A program made the position numbers and the translations under genes. Shown here in pieces: positions 38,630 through 51,864 of a stretch of 64,000 bases of DNA. The notes under the pieces were generated by a model. The model saw only the letters and a program-made list of their open reading frames with translations. It did no database searches and had not been told where the DNA came from. Location of the stretch: positions 314,488 through 378,487 of the forward strand of contig CAJJDP010000046.1 of the NCBI GenBank assembly GCA_905182995.1, given 5' to 3'. Within the stretch, counting starts at the first letter, position 1. The number at the start of each line of letters is the position of its first letter. The stretch comes from Paramecium octaurelia (taxonomy: Eukaryota; Ciliophora; Oligohymenophorea; Peniculida; Parameciidae).

Positions 38630-39267
38630 GTAATTAAATTAAATATAAATTAAAATTACACTTGTATATTAAAATTAAATAGCTATATAGTCCAAGATCA
38701 TTGAATTCTTGATATATAATCTATAGAATAAGATAAATTAATTTAGTAAATAAAGGGATATTTTTTTACCTTTTGGGTTTCTCTCATTTTAAATAACTGG
38801 ATTCAAAATGGGTAATCTTCTTCTTTGATATTTATGTCATATAAAATTTACTTCATAATTTAAGATGTTGTGGAAATATTACCCAACTTAAAAAACACCA
38901 ATTTCCACCAATTTCTTGTGTATTTAAATATTTAAATAGATTACTTATTTTATCTATATATTTAGAGAGGATATTTGTTTATGTTCTTAATTTTCAATAG
39001 TTGTAAAGCCCATCTCTAATTAGTTATTGAAAAATATTATTAATCGTAAAAAATTCTATAAATTGTAAATTGATATAACAATCTTATGACTTCAATAAGT
39101 AATTTTTTCTTAAGAACATTTATTTGTATTTATATTCAATAATAAATTATTTGGTGATGACATTAGAGTGATCAGACTTTTGGAAACATAAATGATAAGA
39201 ATAATTATAAATTGTTAAAACTAAACAATAATAAAACTTGTTTATTAGATAAATTTAAATATATTTT
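38630..39267. other. Intergenic, 638 bp
   Basis: No coding frame, repeat or RNA gene recognised. Very AT-rich. Confidence 0.5.
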
Positions 39268-39799
39268 ATGATTTAATATCCTGATCTTGATAAACCTGCT
39301 AGCAATTATAAGTAAGAATGTAAACTACCAAGTTATCCTCCCCCTGACGAAAATGTTTAAGCAATATAGATTGGATAACCAATACAAGCAAATTATTTAT
39401 AGAATAATTAAGTGAATTGGGCTCAATAAGGCAATATTCCACAATATATTCCTGCAATTCCTATCACTCAGTACCCAAGTTCATTATAATAAAAGAACTT
39501 TGGTAAGGTTAAAATTTATTGATTAGGAGAGCTTGATAAAGAAAATCTTCCTCCTTATTCTTTGAGTGTGAGATGTCCTGAATGTGGAGGTATGATTTAA
39601 ACAAAGTTAAATTATGTTCCTGGGTGTCTTTCTTTTAGTTTATGTTTAACGATGTGTGCTTTTGGATTATTTTGTGGGTATTATTTGAATGATTGTTTTC
39701 ATTATTAGGTGTTGTTTAATACCTTTCTGTATGAATTGTTGTAAACGATAAGTACACCAATGTCCATTGTGTGAAAAAGTGTTAGGAGAAGTTAAATGA
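39268..39799 (+). CDS. LITAF-domain (LPS-induced TNF-alpha factor-like) membrane protein
   Basis: 158 residues. The proline/glutamine-rich N-terminal part (SYPPPDENVQ) is typical of LITAF proteins. The C-terminal domain has paired zinc-binding cysteines: VRCPECGG..T, a hydrophobic in-plane segment (GCLSFSLCLTMCAFGLFCG), CCLIPFCMNCCK and HQCPLCEKVLG. LITAF proteins are monotopic proteins of late endosomes and lysosomes. Introns: 39503-39526 and 39678-39708; the second splits the domain. Stop TGA at 39797-39799, 61 bp before the second trichocyst gene. Confidence 0.9.
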
Positions 39800-39860
39800 C
39801 AATTTGTTTTCTTATTATTTATATGATTAAATTCCGTTTTTATTGATTATTAATAAAATA

Positions 39861-41022
39861 ATGAAAGCTGTCCTCATATTAGGATTGATGATTTTTGGAA
39901 TCACTGCAGTAGAATTGGAATCAGGAGTCCCAATTTTGCTCAAAGAAATTAAAGCAATAAAAACAGAACATACAGAGTTTACATTCTTACTCGATTTGGA
40001 ACTCAGTTAAGGAGGAAAGGTTTCTGAAGTGGTTTCATTAGTTGGAGATCTATTAGAGTAAATGAAGAGAGACCAACTTAATGATGATCTTGAATATGCC
40101 CATGTAAATTTTAGAGAAATTAATAACATTAGAGAACAACAACTCTTGGATTAGACATTGAATGGTTGATAATTGTATTAAGAAATCTTACAAAGGAGAG
40201 ACAAGACAAAAATAACTAATTAAGTGAATTAAATCAAATAATTGTTGGTTTACAATAATAATTGGATGCACTCACTGAATAATTGAATATTCTTAATGGA
40301 AAAGAAGAATAACTAAGATAAACTAGAGCTTAAGAAGCTGCATCATATTAAGCCCGATAAGAGAATAATAGTAAGGTATTGGCAGCTTTGAATGAAATCA
40401 TTCCCAAGTTATAAGTTGCTGTTTTTGATTAAGACGGAAAATCATTATTGCAAACTGAATAATTTGAAATTGTTGAAAAGATCAAAAGAGAATTAGGACA
40501 TAATCATCCAGTTGCTATTATGGTTGCATTGACTACTAAATTCGATGTTTCAACTGTTAAAAGAATCATTGATAAATTGGAACATATTAGGAATGCTGTC
40601 ATTGCTTTAATGAAATAAGAAGATGAATAAGAAACATAAAGTCAAGTAAAATGTTATTTAAATTAAGATTACTTTCTAAACAGCTATTCAAGAAGTTGCT
40701 GAATTGAGAGAAAGATTTTCTAAAGATTTCGAAATCACTTCCTAATTGATCAAAAAAAGAACTAATGATAAGGTATTTTTCTAATCAATATTAAAGGTTC
40801 TTTTGGAAAAAAGATTAACCATTATCAATAGAGATCTTAGTCTAACTGAACAATTACTCATTTAAACCAGAGAATACAAGGAATAATATGATGCTGCCTA
40901 TGCTGTCAGAAAGGGCAAAAGGTAAGAATCATTCTATAAATTCAATTAGAATTTCTGAAATTAAAACTGTCCAATAAGCTTATGATTTAGTAGAGAATCA
41001 CGCTAAGAAACACAAATAATGA
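39861..41022 (+). CDS. Trichocyst matrix protein (TMP), second gene
   Basis: 352 residues after removing introns 40104-40132, 40646-40667, 40773-40796 and 40922-40949. Starts with a signal peptide (MKAVLILGLMIFGITAVE). The mature part is heptad-rich, Q/E/L-rich, with the ALNEIIPKLQ and HNHPVAIMVALTTKF stretches separated by coiled coil, in line with the TMP two-domain precursor plan. Related in size and plan to the gene at 6677-7761 but clearly diverged. Stored in trichocysts and released on exocytosis. Confidence 0.75.
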
Positions 41023-41129
41023 TTTAAATAAATATTTTGCAATTATATGGATTATGGATATTTTTTATTTCCTATAAAAATACTAATTAATATGTATAAT
41101 ATTTATAATTACATATATATTTATCATTT

Positions 41130-42022
41130 ATGTGCTTGCCACTGAAATTCATTCAATTATTCATTCGAATCAATTGTTTTTGTTTCATCATATTTGGGAT
41201 TGTACTTATTACCCAAGTATTCATAACGCTAAGTGACGACATCAATAATGGCAAAGATGTAAGATCTATATTTAATAACTTATTAGGGAATCATATTTAC
41301 ATTTTCAGTAGGTTTAGCGATTATCATAGTTGGTGCATCAGGGTTATTAAGTTCATATTGTCCAAACTTTTGCATTATTTTTGTCTATTCCTGTTTTATC
41401 ATCTTAATTGGAGTATTGACAATCTATGTTACAATATGTTTAACAATCTTGCAAGATTAATTAGTAAGTAAGAATTTTGATGATTGCATCTCTTCTTCTT
41501 TGCCTTCTGCTCAAAAAACTAAGGAATAAATTTTATGGGCTGAAACACAGTTTTGTAAATAAAATTGTCTTTGCTACATTGAGAAGATTTAAGATTGGGA
41601 TCCGGATTACCTAGAAAATAATAGAATTTCTTATACTACCAATAAAGAAATTAGTGACATCATCAAATATCCTGATTGCAACAAATCAATTAAAGTAGAT
41701 GGTTTGTCTTACAAACAAATTGCAAATTTAGAAGAAAAATACAGTTGTTCAGGATGGTGTAAATAACATCCTGTTTACTTATTCTCAAACATTAATAATG
41801 GAATACCGTATATATTTTATTAATATAAGAAAAGATGGATGTTTTACCTACTTTGAATAAGAATACATTTATTATGTCAATAGAGCATATATAGACTATC
41901 TTATTGTTGATATTCTCTACCTTTTTAACTTAGGATTTGCTATATGTTAGTGTTACTAAACAAGTCGACATAAAAAATCAAGAATATACCCACAAATACT
42001 CTATGAGCTTGCATCCCAATGA
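41130..42022 (+). CDS. Tetraspanin-like four-pass membrane protein
   Basis: 280 residues. TM1 follows the start (IRINCFCFIIFGIVLITQVF), TM2 (GIIFTFSVGLAIIIVGASG) comes after intron 41259-41286, TM3 is CIIFVYSCFIILIGVLTIYV, then a large loop with cysteine pairs including YSCSGWC (where tetraspanins have CCG) and a DGCF-like pair after intron 41808-41829, and TM4 (LIVDILYLFNLGFAIC). This is the tetraspanin layout with a diverged CCG motif. Stop TGA 42020-42022. Likely organises plasma or ciliary membrane domains (inference). Confidence 0.75.
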
Positions 42023-42243
42023 TTAATTATTAACTATACTTCCTTTTTATTGTTTAATATTTATAAATAAATAATTAATATAAAAAATAACATTTTCAAT
42101 ATAAAATGTAAATTAATATTTAAAAACAGTCTTTTACATAATATTAATTCATATGAATAGTGATTTATCTTTTAAACCTTTGTTGTTCATCACCTTTGCA
42201 TTATTAAAAATTTTTGAAATTGAATTTAATTTAGGTGTTTTTG

Positions 42244-42800
42244 TCAATAATATTTTGTTACTTTCCAAAAGGTATTACTTGTAAGAGGTCCTTCAGCTAG
42301 TAAGGAATGAGTAGAAGTTGTGGTATTTTCATCATTGGTTTTATCTTTAAGAGGAGGAACAGTCTTTTATTGCTAGGAGTGAAAATCTTTCTATCTCCTA
42401 CTTTTCTAAATTCAAGATAATCATATTGTTACTCTTTTTTTTATTACAAAAATTATTACAAGTCCAAAATATCTTAATACTTAGACTTAGAAAGCGATTA
42501 GATCTAATAATCAAAATAGAATAGATCTAATTATTTTTCATATTAAGCTTTGAAGAGCATCAGATAAGGTTTTGAAATTTTTGATGTAATTATTTTCTTT
42601 GTTAGCTTTTCAGATGACCTTATTTGCTGATATTGAATTTGGATATAAATATTTGAATATTTAAGAAAATGCACATCCTGTGCTAGTGATTTTAAATATG
42701 TAATTGATATCTAAAAGTTAGAAGATGATTATTTACTTTAAAGGTTTCATTTATCCATTTGATTAATTCATTTTTTGAAGTTGTTTAAGTAGTTGTAGTT
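42244..42800 (-). pseudogene. Relic of an EB1-family microtubule plus-end protein
   Basis: Pieces of the EB1 calponin-homology domain appear in order but in three frames. NELIKWINETF (about 42770-42745) is followed, after a 26-nt intron, by ITSTGCAFSQIFKYLYPNSI one base out of frame. Then NKV, an in-frame TGA (42610-42612) and ANKENNYIKNFKTLSDALQSL, matching the EB1 K-V-x-F-x-A-K-x-E-x-E-Y-I-x-N-F-K-x-L-Q block. Then, in another frame, SLSKSKYQDILDLQQFL, matching KGRFQDNFEFVQWF. A tail with KTVPPLKDKTNDENTTT ends at TGA 42244. At least two shifts and one stop make it non-functional as read. Confidence 0.65.
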
Positions 42801-43183
42801 TAAATTTAATTTCAAATAATATAATTATATCGTTAATTTGAATTAATCTCAAATTTAATTTATTCGATATTTAAATAAGATTAGGATTGATTTAATTAAA
42901 GGATTTCTTCAATCTAATGCAACCAATTTTGACTTCAAAATGTAACTCAGCAATAGAAATCAAAGAATATAATGTATCAAATTGTGTTAACTTTATTAGT
43001 TTATACAGAAAAATATAATTTGATTATAAAAGATTAACAAAGATTTTTTGTTTATGTTACATTAATTGCAACCCATCAGAATTGTTGAGTACATATAATT
43101 ATAAAAAGTATCAATATTGGAACTTTGAAGGGAAGGTTACAAATTATGAACATTGTAATAATACTTATAAATTATAATGTTTG
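42801..43183. other. Intergenic or degraded 5' region of EB1 relic
   Basis: Open but contradictory minus-strand frames (for example SLISIAELHFEVKIGC and NWLHQIEEILQLNQS) without start, stop or introns that join them. Probably decayed coding DNA. Confidence 0.35.
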
Positions 43184-44061
43184 TCATTTCAATAGTGGTC
43201 CTTCTAAATTTTGTAATTCCATTTGAGTTCCTGCTCTGGAATCATTGTCGTGTCTTGGAGGAGGTATTTTGAAAAATGTCAAGGCATAATATGGAACCAA
43301 TTCACCCATAAATACTTCCTAAATTTGTAATGAAATAAGGAAAATACTATTAGAATCAAATCTATGTTCAATTAAACATAATTGGCAAAGATTAGAAAGA
43401 ATATAAGCAATCTGAGTGCCAAACTTATTGATATAGTTTAGATCAGTTTGTTGACTTGTGTAAGGAAAGGTACGATCCAATCATCATCTTCTAGCTGCTA
43501 TAGTTAGGTTTTAGTACATCAGAAAATAACTTATTGCTAAAGTATAAACATCCAATAATAAGTGCGGCATATAGTAAAAATTAAAGAATTAATACTCTTT
43601 CCAAGAATCCATCCTTGAGTAAAAAGTAAACATAAGATAAGACTAAGTGTCTATAAACAACTTACCTAGACAAACAGGGCTATAGTATATGGAGTACTGG
43701 ATGATATTGGTATCCTTGTTAGCAAGAACACTCATGCAAATGGCTAGATGTCCAATAAATATGATGTAAGATTGGATCCAAAATAGGATTGGTGCTGTGT
43801 ATAGAAAGTCTAACCATATGCCTTATGGCTATTCCATTATTAGAAGGAGACTCATACCCCTGAAGGCACTCGATGCACTCACACTCACCAGAAACCAAAA
43901 TTTCAGATTTTTATTTTTCATACTATGTAATTTGACCATGTTACTAGCAAGGCAAACTAACACAGCTACCATTTCAATAAATGTTAGCCTATATAAATAG
44001 AGAAAGCAAACTACCAAATTTAGAAATGACTTGGAGGTTCTGGTTCTTAGTTATTTTCCAT
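43184..44061 (-). CDS. Seven-transmembrane protein, THH1/TOM1/TOM3-like
   Basis: 269 residues from ATG at 44061 (MENNQEPEPPSHFQIW). Seven hydrophobic segments follow, the first LTFIEMVAVLVCLASNMV. The last helix ends in ELVPYYALTFFKIPPPRH, similar to the E-x-x-P-x-x-x-x-L-F-x-x-R-K-L-P-P-x-R end of THH1/TOM1/TOM3 (DUF1084) proteins. Introns: 43989-44014, 43643-43665 and a very short one, 43455-43473 (19 nt), all needed for frame. Stop TGA at 43184. The family is GPCR-like; a ligand or partner cannot be inferred. It starts 28 bp after the kinesin stop on the same strand. Confidence 0.7.
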
Positions 44062-44089
44062 ATATTTTATAATTTATATAATTATATAA

Positions 44090-45641
<1,552 letters not shown>

Positions 45642-45671
45642 TTAACTTTTATTTATATTTTATTAATATTT

Positions 45672-47822
45672 TCACAATTTGGCATCTTAGTACATTTTCT
45701 CAATTTCACCAAGCCACTTCTACTCTACTACTCTTCTTTTCAATTTCAAAGTTGGTGTCAGTTCTCCTCCATCAACACTAAAGTCCCCAGGAATCAGAGT
45801 CCATTTTCTAATGTACTGAGCCTTAGAAATAACCCTTGAATTATTAAATCATTCATTACTTTGTATTGGTTTCATCAATCAATTACTAGATATAATTAGT
45901 GATAGCTTTATCATTTTTGGCTTCCTCAAATGTAGTGGCTGAAGAACCAAGACTCTTGAATACAGAAATGACATCCTCATTCAATTTATCAGTTGGCCTA
46001 GTTTATATTAATATAATTACTATCCATCAGGTGTTAATTAATGTTTCAATGTTAATAAAATGGATAAATATTTTCTCTTATCTCCGATAACCATACAATT
46101 TGACACAATCTTAATATTCTTTTTCACCTCATCCTCAATTAAAACTGGAGCTACATTTTCACCTCCAGCTGTAATGATCAATTCCTTAATTCTTCCTGTT
46201 ATCATCAAGTTACCATTCTTATCAAGTTTGCCAACATCTCCTGAATGTAACCATCTATTACTATCAATTGTATTCCTAGTTGAATCTTCATCCTTAAAGT
46301 AACCCATAAAGATGTGTCTACCTCTATAACAGATTTCTCCATTTCCATCTTTATCTGGATTATCTATTCTTAATTCAGTTCCTTCCATTGGCTTACCAGT
46401 ACTATTAATGAATAATTCATCAAATTTATCAAAGTGAAAAGGATCTGCCATATTTTACACTCCTCCACATTCACTCATACCATACCCATTGATCAAATAC
46501 ATATTCAAAGTTAAGAAATATTCTCTAATGATGGGGGATAATGGAGCTGCCCCAAATATCATATATTGAGCTTAATCTAATCCCAAAGCTTTTTTAACAT
46601 TTGCATACACTAATTTATCTGCCAATCCAAAACAAAGAGGAGGCTTGAGACCATGAGTTTATGCAAAGGTACCTTCTTTACCTATAGACTTGGCCCAATT
46701 TGCTATTTTAGTTTTAATAGCCCCATTTGATTTTGCTATTTATTACATTTGATCGTAAATCTTTTCCCAAACTCTAGGTACACTAAAGAATAGAGTAGGT
46801 CTGACCTCCTTAAGAGTATTAATAAGGGAACCTTATAGAGCATCTGGATTTGCAAAGTATAAATGTGCTCCCCATCTAGCGAAACCAATTATATCTATCA
46901 ATTATGCTACGACATGACTTAATGGCAAATAACTTACCAATCTCATTTCACCATTGCCTTACATCACATACTTTCTCTTTTGTTAAGTAATTGTAAACAC
47001 ATAATTATCATGTGATAACATAACTCCCTTTGGATTGCCTGTTGTTCCTGATGTATAAATTAATGTCACACAATTTCCAGGTCTTAATTTTGATACTCTC
47101 TCTAAAACTGAACCCATTAAATCTGCTTTTTTGCCCATTTCAATAAAATCTTTCCATTTGAATACTTATGATCTTCTTTATTCAGGGATTTCAGAGGTTG
47201 GAATATCATCATTGTATAATACAACTCCTTTTAGACGGGGCAATTTATCCCAAATTTTCAAATACTTACGTAATTATTCTTTAGTATCTGCCACTACTAA
47301 TTCACATTCAGAATGATCTGAGACATAAAAACATGCATCTGGATTATTTCTAAATTACGTATTAATTTTATCTCTTACGTAGTATAAATTCCAACAGGTA
47401 AATTATGAGCATGAATGCTTCCCATAAAAGATATGTGCCACTCAGGAGCATTGAAACCGATTATGTTTACTGCACTCATTTCTGTTATTCCATAAGCAAT
47501 TAAAGCCTTTGCAAATTACATTGATTCATTATAATATTCTTCATATGTTCTAGTAATCCTATTTAGTTCTACGCTTTCTTTACCATTTATTATTTCTCTT
47601 AACACTCAAGGCTGGCTTCTTTGCAAACTAAGTGCAGTCATTTTTAAATTGTTCTGGAAGAGTAATTGGTATTTCACTTCCTGGACCTGACTTTTTAACT
47701 CTGATAGGCAACTCCATTTTATAATTTGTAGTCCAAAAGACATTTTTTAATGGGTCTTTAGCATCAAATTCCTTCAATAATTGTCTCATTCCTTCTTCTG
47801 ATATATACACTTTCTCTTCCAT
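45672..47822 (-). CDS. Long-chain acyl-CoA synthetase
   Basis: Activates fatty acids to acyl-CoA with ATP. About 682 residues. Motifs: [18 protein letters not shown]-loop [12 protein letters not shown] (about 47065-47030), GYGMSECGG (about 46490-46463), and [25 protein letters not shown] (about 46260-46140) with the adenylate-binding Asp and the hinge. Introns recognised: 25 nt near 47600, 29 nt near 47370, 23 nt near 45995 and 25 nt near 45835; spliced length is a multiple of three. ATG at 47822 ([16 protein letters not shown]); stop TGA at 45672. It has no clear N-terminal membrane anchor. Divergent from the longin gene by 19 bp. Confidence 0.93.
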
Positions 47823-47841
47823 TTAAGATTTTATTAAATTA

Positions 47842-48369
47842 ATGATATTACATACAATAATTGTAAGAGGATCACTCATTTTGGCAGAGTTCTCTGATTC
47901 CGAAGAAGATTATAGTAATATCATTAAGAAAAGAATTCCTGATGTTAAGAATGGATAGGAAAGTCAAAAAATTCTGAAAGATGATATATATTTATATGCC
48001 ATAAATGACAACGACTTAAAGTTTATTTGTTTATCTAAAGAAGACGATGAGAGTATATTTGTAAAATTGCAAACACTAATATAAGCAGCATAATAAATAG
48101 AAACTGGTATATCAATATAAATTATAATAGATGGCAACTATTCAGCTAAACTCACCCAAATCCTACATAAACACTTGAAGAAAGATTAGATTGTTGTTAT
48201 TCAAGAGGAGAAGATAGATTAATAATCTCCTCAATAAACTAGATTAATAAATCAACCCATTTTAGAAAAAAAAGATTAAATCGATTTCTAGAAAAAATTA
48301 TGTTTCTCTGTGATGTTACTTATATTGAGTGTGTATTTGATATTAAACAATATTATTACAAATGCTTGA
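47842..48369 (+). CDS. Longin-domain tail-anchored protein lacking a SNARE motif
   Basis: 175 residues, intronless. MILHTIIVRGSLILAEFSD matches the longin start of VAMP7/Ykt6-type R-SNAREs (I-L-Y-x-x-V-A-R-G-x-x-x-L-A), followed by YAINDNDLKFICLSKEDD and a helix to about residue 110. Where an R-SNARE would have a 60-residue zero-layer-arginine coil there are only about 40 polar residues, then a tail anchor (LCFSVMLLILSVYLILNNII). That plan is known from plant phytolongins, which are longins without SNARE motifs. Likely a regulator on an endomembrane, not a fusogen. Confidence 0.75.
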
Positions 48370-48469
48370 TATTTAATTAAAAACGATATAATTTAATAAA
48401 TTTAATTACGCATTTTATACTATAAAAATTATTTAGATTTCTGGAATTTTATTAATTATTATTTTTGAA

Positions 48470-48770
48470 ATGAACAACGATTTATGCGAATCAATTATTA
48501 ATCATGCAAATCAAATATACATATCAATAGCCAATATGAATGGGTAGTTAAATGAAAATGGCAGCATTGGTATTTAATTTTTTGATTATTTCAATAGCAA
48601 ATCATAGCACTACATCATCCAACACGTCACCAACGTAAGGACTAGCATTCATAATGTTTCTACTATTTACTACATATGCTTTACTATCACTATTCTCTCC
48701 ACAAAGATAACCGGTCATGCAAAAGGGCAATATATAACACTAACAGAATAATCATCATCATGATGATTGA
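48470..48770 (+). CDS. Small single-pass membrane protein, 90 residues
   Basis: ATG at 48470; intron 48570-48597 (28 nt, GTATTT..AATAG). Spliced, a polar Asn/Ser/Thr-rich N-terminal region with N-x-S/T sites leads into one hydrophobic segment (GLAFIMFLLFTTYALLSLF) and a short cytosolic tail ending QQNNHHHDD, stop TGA 48768-48770. Unspliced, the frame also stays open but loses the membrane segment and stops at 48763, so splicing is inferred from the better protein. The plan (glycosylatable ectodomain, one TM, short tail) is that of small channel-regulatory or adaptor subunits; no family recognised. Confidence 0.5.
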
Positions 48771-49174
48771 TTGATTGACTATTGAACTCTTTTATATATG
48801 ACTTCTTTAGTTATTAATTTTAATCAAATCCAATTATGTTAAAGGACGAATTAATAATTAAATCTATTCATCATCCTTCATTTTATAATTAAGCATTTAT
48901 TATATAACAAAATCTTATAATATAATAATAAATCACTAAAATTTTATAGAGGCTGAATTGAATATTTAATATCATCTGATCTGATTTCTATTTAGTTTTG
49001 CTGTTACATTATATATTAAATAAATTAAGTATTCGTAAAGGATCTAAACTATTCACAAAAAAATAGAAATGACTATCATAGCTATTGATTTGTCTCACTT
49101 AATTCATATACTTATTTTGTGAACATATTATAATAATTCATAATAATGGTTGATGTTGTTTTATTATATAAATT
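48771..49174. other. AT-rich intergenic region
   Basis: No supported frame. Contains TGATTGATTGATTGACT-like short tandem TGAT repeats at its left end. Confidence 0.5.
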
Positions 49175-50306
49175 TCATGATTATTATTGATTGAGATTGG
49201 TAGTTGAATCGTATTCAGTTATTTCTTTAATCTCAGACATATTTAACCAAGGGTTATACTATTTACTACTTTCTTTAAGCTAGTCTTTATAAAGTTATAA
49301 TAATTCTTGTAATTCTTCTTTGCCTTTAGTCATCAATAAATCTTGATTTAGTATGGATTCACTAATGACAGCATCTTAGGAGTTATTCCTTTATCTGACA
49401 GGTCTTGGAGGTATTTAATTTTTAATTGGTTATTGTTTAATCTATTATTATTCAGGTTTCTTTTTGTGCTGTTAATTGGTTTATGGTCTATCCTTTGAAT
49501 TCTTTCTTTAAACAGGAGACTATTATGATATTTTTTATCTATTTTAATTTGCAGAAGTGGAAGCCCTCACAACTCTTTTATTGTTGGTTTGTTCTTTGAT
49601 TAATTTCTCTTAATTTAATTGAGCTTAAGCTTCTAGATCTTATTGTTTACAAAAGTCAAACATGGCTTTGAGTAAGTAAGGATGATTAATCATTTGCTAA
49701 ACACTTGGTGGATTTGGTTACATAAGTGATTTAAGGATTTAAGTTAATTCATGTGATTTTTATGATTCCCAGTCCAAATTAGTTTTTTTTACTACTTACT
49801 ATAGATATTTGACTTCTTCTTTCCAATTTTTGTGGGATAGCAAATCGAATTAAATTCTGAGTGATCCAAATGAATTCAAAAAGATTGTGTCTAAATCTAA
49901 TGAGACATTAATCTGTTGCATTTCTAAGTAATTTAATGCAAATAACAACTAAAGTAAATATTGGCATACTAAATTAACAGAAACTTACTTATTTAGTCTT
50001 TCATTTAAAATTTATTCTAAATTATTAAGATTCACTACCTCCACAATATTCTAAGACTTAGACAAGATATTAAGATTCAATGAAGTATTCCTTAATTTTA
50101 GTTAAACTTGGGTGTTTGATATTGATTAATTGTTTCAGATGTTTTTCGATTTCCTTCAATTTTTCCGCATTAATTTTGCTAATATCTGTCCTTTTTAAGA
50201 CATAACATTGTTTATCTAGCAACGATCTAACAAGGAGATGTTCTTCAACTATTACACCTTTATTGACTTTTTTGAATAAGACTTTTTATAATTTATAATT
50301 ATTCAT
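49175..50306 (-). CDS. NEK-like pseudokinase
   Basis: 369 residues. The N-lobe is recognisable: YVLKRTDISKINAEKLKEIEKHLKQLINIKHPSLTK with the VAIK-like lysine, YLVQVLEYCGG hinge and a helix NLVCQYLLQLLFALNYLE. The glycine-rich loop is absent; the HRDLKxxN loop reads VSLDLDTIFLN and DFG reads QFD, so catalytic Asp and metal-binding motifs are lost. A short MINHPYLL end and a basic/glutamine-rich tail follow. Intron 50017-50038. Stop TGA at 49175. An intact frame with consistently lost catalytic residues indicates a scaffold or regulatory pseudokinase. Its ATG lies 4 bp from that of the divergent EF-hand gene. Confidence 0.7.
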
Positions 50307-50310
50307 ATAA

Positions 50311-51743
50311 ATGTATTATCATAATCCAGACCCATATTAACAGCCATACACTCATGGATAGTATAATGAAAAAACATACAGAAACAGTGGATTTTTGACA
50401 GAAACTCAAGATGATTACCAAGACTACTAATATTATGATCCTTACCAAAGTCAACTACATAATCGGACATATTTGAATGATGTACGACCTCTAAATTATA
50501 GTATTATTGTTAATTAAACAATAGCATATTACGAATAGCCTCCCTATCCAGTCAAAATGGGATAACCATAATAATATTTTGATCCTAACGATCCCAACAA
50601 TATTCCATTCATGCCTCATGAAAGTAAGTATTGACTCTAATATTCAAGGGTATGATGATGGATATGAGGAATATGTACTATAGTTCATAAGAAATTTGCC
50701 AAGATCTACTTAAAATTTTGAGGAAGTAGCCTTTGCAAAATATTTGGCTGAATGCTCTATTATTGATAAGAAAGTGTGGAAATTGCAGAGGATGTTGAAA
50801 TAAGATTAGAGATTCAATGTCAAATTGCTTTTTGATTTCTTTGATTCTAAAAAGAATGGGACAATAGACTATAATGAGTTTCAGTTAGGGTTGTAAAAAT
50901 TGGACATCATTCTCAATTCTATTGAATTGAGTTAAATGTTCCTACGTTATGGAGGAAGTGATGACAATCAAATCTCTTCAGTTGAATTCAAGTATATGCT
51001 CTTAGGTCCAGATGATTCACAACAATTTATGCAATTTGGAGCCATGCATTACATGCATCATCCATTAAAATAGAATATTCCTTAGTTTCTTTCAGTAGCT
51101 CAAAGAGAATGGATTTCTGAAATCATGCATCTACAATTGCAATTAGAGCGAAATCTCAATTTCATAAAAGAAGTTATTGGAACCAAAGATATCCTACTAG
51201 CCCTTTTCAAATAATTAGATATTGGAATGAAGGGATATATTACTATTCAAGACTTAGTTATTTACATGAATGAATTAGGAGGTCAATTTGAACAGTACGA
51301 TTTAAAAGGGTGTTTAGATAGAATGTCAAAGTACAAATAGATATAATTTTAGAGTTCATTGCAGTCGAATAAATTTCAATGAATTTAAAAAAGAATTCTT
51401 TTTAGATGAAAAGAAGAAATCTGATTAAGATTAAAATATCGATATTATGAGTGACAGAAAGAAAACAAGATAAAAAGATTACATTCAGGAATTGCATTAG
51501 AGAACAAAAGACTTGTAAAATCAATAGTAATAAGCTCAAAAACTCTCTACTGATCGTAAAACTTAACCATTATTGACTACTACTGCTTAAGTTAAATAAC
51601 CTCAACCTTATGTAATACAGCCACCTGTTGCATAAAAAAGAAAATAGGAGTAGTCAGTTAATCAATTGGATGATGACTTAGATGATTTGTTGTTTCCTGG
51701 TTTCTAGAAATATGAATTGCAACCACCAGATTCAGAATATTGA
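50311..51743 (+). CDS. EF-hand protein with Tyr/Gln-rich N-terminus
   Basis: 461 residues. The first 85 residues are Tyr/Pro/Gln-rich (MYYHNPDPYQQPYTHGQY). EF-hand-type segments follow: LLFDFFDSKKNGTIDYNEF (loop DSKKNGTIDYNE), a degenerate GGSDDNQISSVEF, and FKQLDIGMKGYITIQDL; the third lacks several ligands. The C-terminus is charged and glutamine-rich, ending LDDDLDDLLFPGF. Introns: 50624-50648 (ending CAAG) and 51331-51352. Stop TGA 51741-51743. Probably a calcium-responsive cytoskeletal or ciliary protein; no specific family. Confidence 0.75.
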
Positions 51744-51864
51744 TGATATGTAACACTACCAATAAATATCCTATTCATTAATAATCATTTATTATCTACA
51801 TAATAGAATATAATTTATTCTTTAATTTGTTTAAAAGCTACAATAAATTTTGATAGAAATATTA

